In this document: one piece after another, positions 41,865-41,941 of the stretch
Position numbering within the stretch: position 1 is the first letter of the stretch
Layout of the letters: every line of letters starts with the position of its first letter
Assembly (NCBI GenBank): GCA_017621735.1
Contig: JAGASM010000008.1
Location: 1-41,941, forward strand
DNA length: 41,941 nt
Source: Clostridia bacterium
Lineage (GTDB): Bacteria > Bacillota > Clostridia > Christensenellales > Borkfalkiaceae
Reading direction: 5' to 3'
Notes under the pieces: model-generated
What the model was told of the DNA's origin: nothing
Databases searched by the model: none
What the model saw: the letters and a program-made list of their open reading frames with translations, nothing else
Position numbers and translations under genes: made by a program

Positions 41865-41941
41865 TTGCGAAATAACTCCGTTTAATTTATAATAAAATTG
41901 CGACCTGCCAGTAGCAACAAAAAATTAAACGGAGGACATTA
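41865..41941 (+). promoter_or_regulatory. Promoter and ribosome binding site of a gene beyond the window
   Basis: TTGCGA (41865-41870), 17-base spacer, TATAAT (41888-41893), then GGAGG at 41931-41935. An 11-bp perfect inverted repeat (CCGTTTAATTT at 41878-41888, its complement at 41922-41932) spans the -10 element and reaches into the ribosome binding site. The coding sequence lies outside. Confidence 0.7.

Overview
The window looks like a chromosomal segment of an endospore-forming member of the Clostridia/Firmicutes, probably an uncultured gut lineage. The signs are spoIIR, strong GGAGG ribosome binding sites, lipobox lipoproteins, an LplABC-type sugar importer and consensus sigma-A promoters (several TTGACA-17-TATAAT). 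Gene density is high and most spacings are short or overlapping. No phage, transposase or CRISPR array is visible.

Layout. 1-1.9 kb: the 3' part of a structured RNA with a terminator-like hairpin, then a lipoprotein with cysteine repeats. 2.0-20.0 kb: a carbohydrate locus. A LacI-type regulator fused to an ABC-type solute-binding domain is divergent from a long gene run: iron alcohol dehydrogenase, DeoC-like aldolase, GH172 (DUF2961) enzyme, sugar-binding lipoprotein, two permeases, a large hydrolase-like lipoprotein, two lectin-like LamG lipoproteins and D-lyxose isomerase. Xylulokinase follows under its own promoter. A plausible reading is capture and import of an unusual furanose- or pentose-containing glycan, intracellular cleavage, and entry through D-xylulose 5-phosphate. 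20.0-22.5 kb: an uncharacterised minus-strand operon coding for a Sel1-repeat protein, a J-domain coiled-coil protein and a HIRAN-like protein. 22.5-23.3 kb: three tandem 165-166 bp repeats abutting tRNA-Arg(CCG). 23.4-26.4 kb: mnmA, spoIIR, queH and an arsC-like gene. A second copy of the structured RNA 3' end lies at 26.42-26.50 kb. 26.5-34.4 kb: a minus-strand branched-chain amino-acid operon, ilvB-ilvH-ilvD-leuC-leuD-(membrane protein)-leuB-yggS, without ilvC or leuA. 34.6-36.0 kb: argH. 36.2-41.8 kb: ruvC-ruvA-ruvB-queA, a repeat-rich gap holding copies of the queA 3' end, then tgt and yajC. The window ends in the promoter and ribosome binding site of the next gene.

Most striking items: the LacI/solute-binding fusion with its paired operators; the GH172/lyxose isomerase/DeoC catabolic set; the Sel1-J-HIRAN operon; a spoIIR start whose ribosome binding site is locked in a terminator-like hairpin that a sigma-F-type transcript would lack; two orphan copies of an RNA end resembling the IscB-associated omega RNA (HEARO); two different repeat arrays grown from the 3' ends of a tRNA gene and of queA; and an apparently leaderless ruvC. 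All assignments come from reading the sequence; no database or folding program was run.
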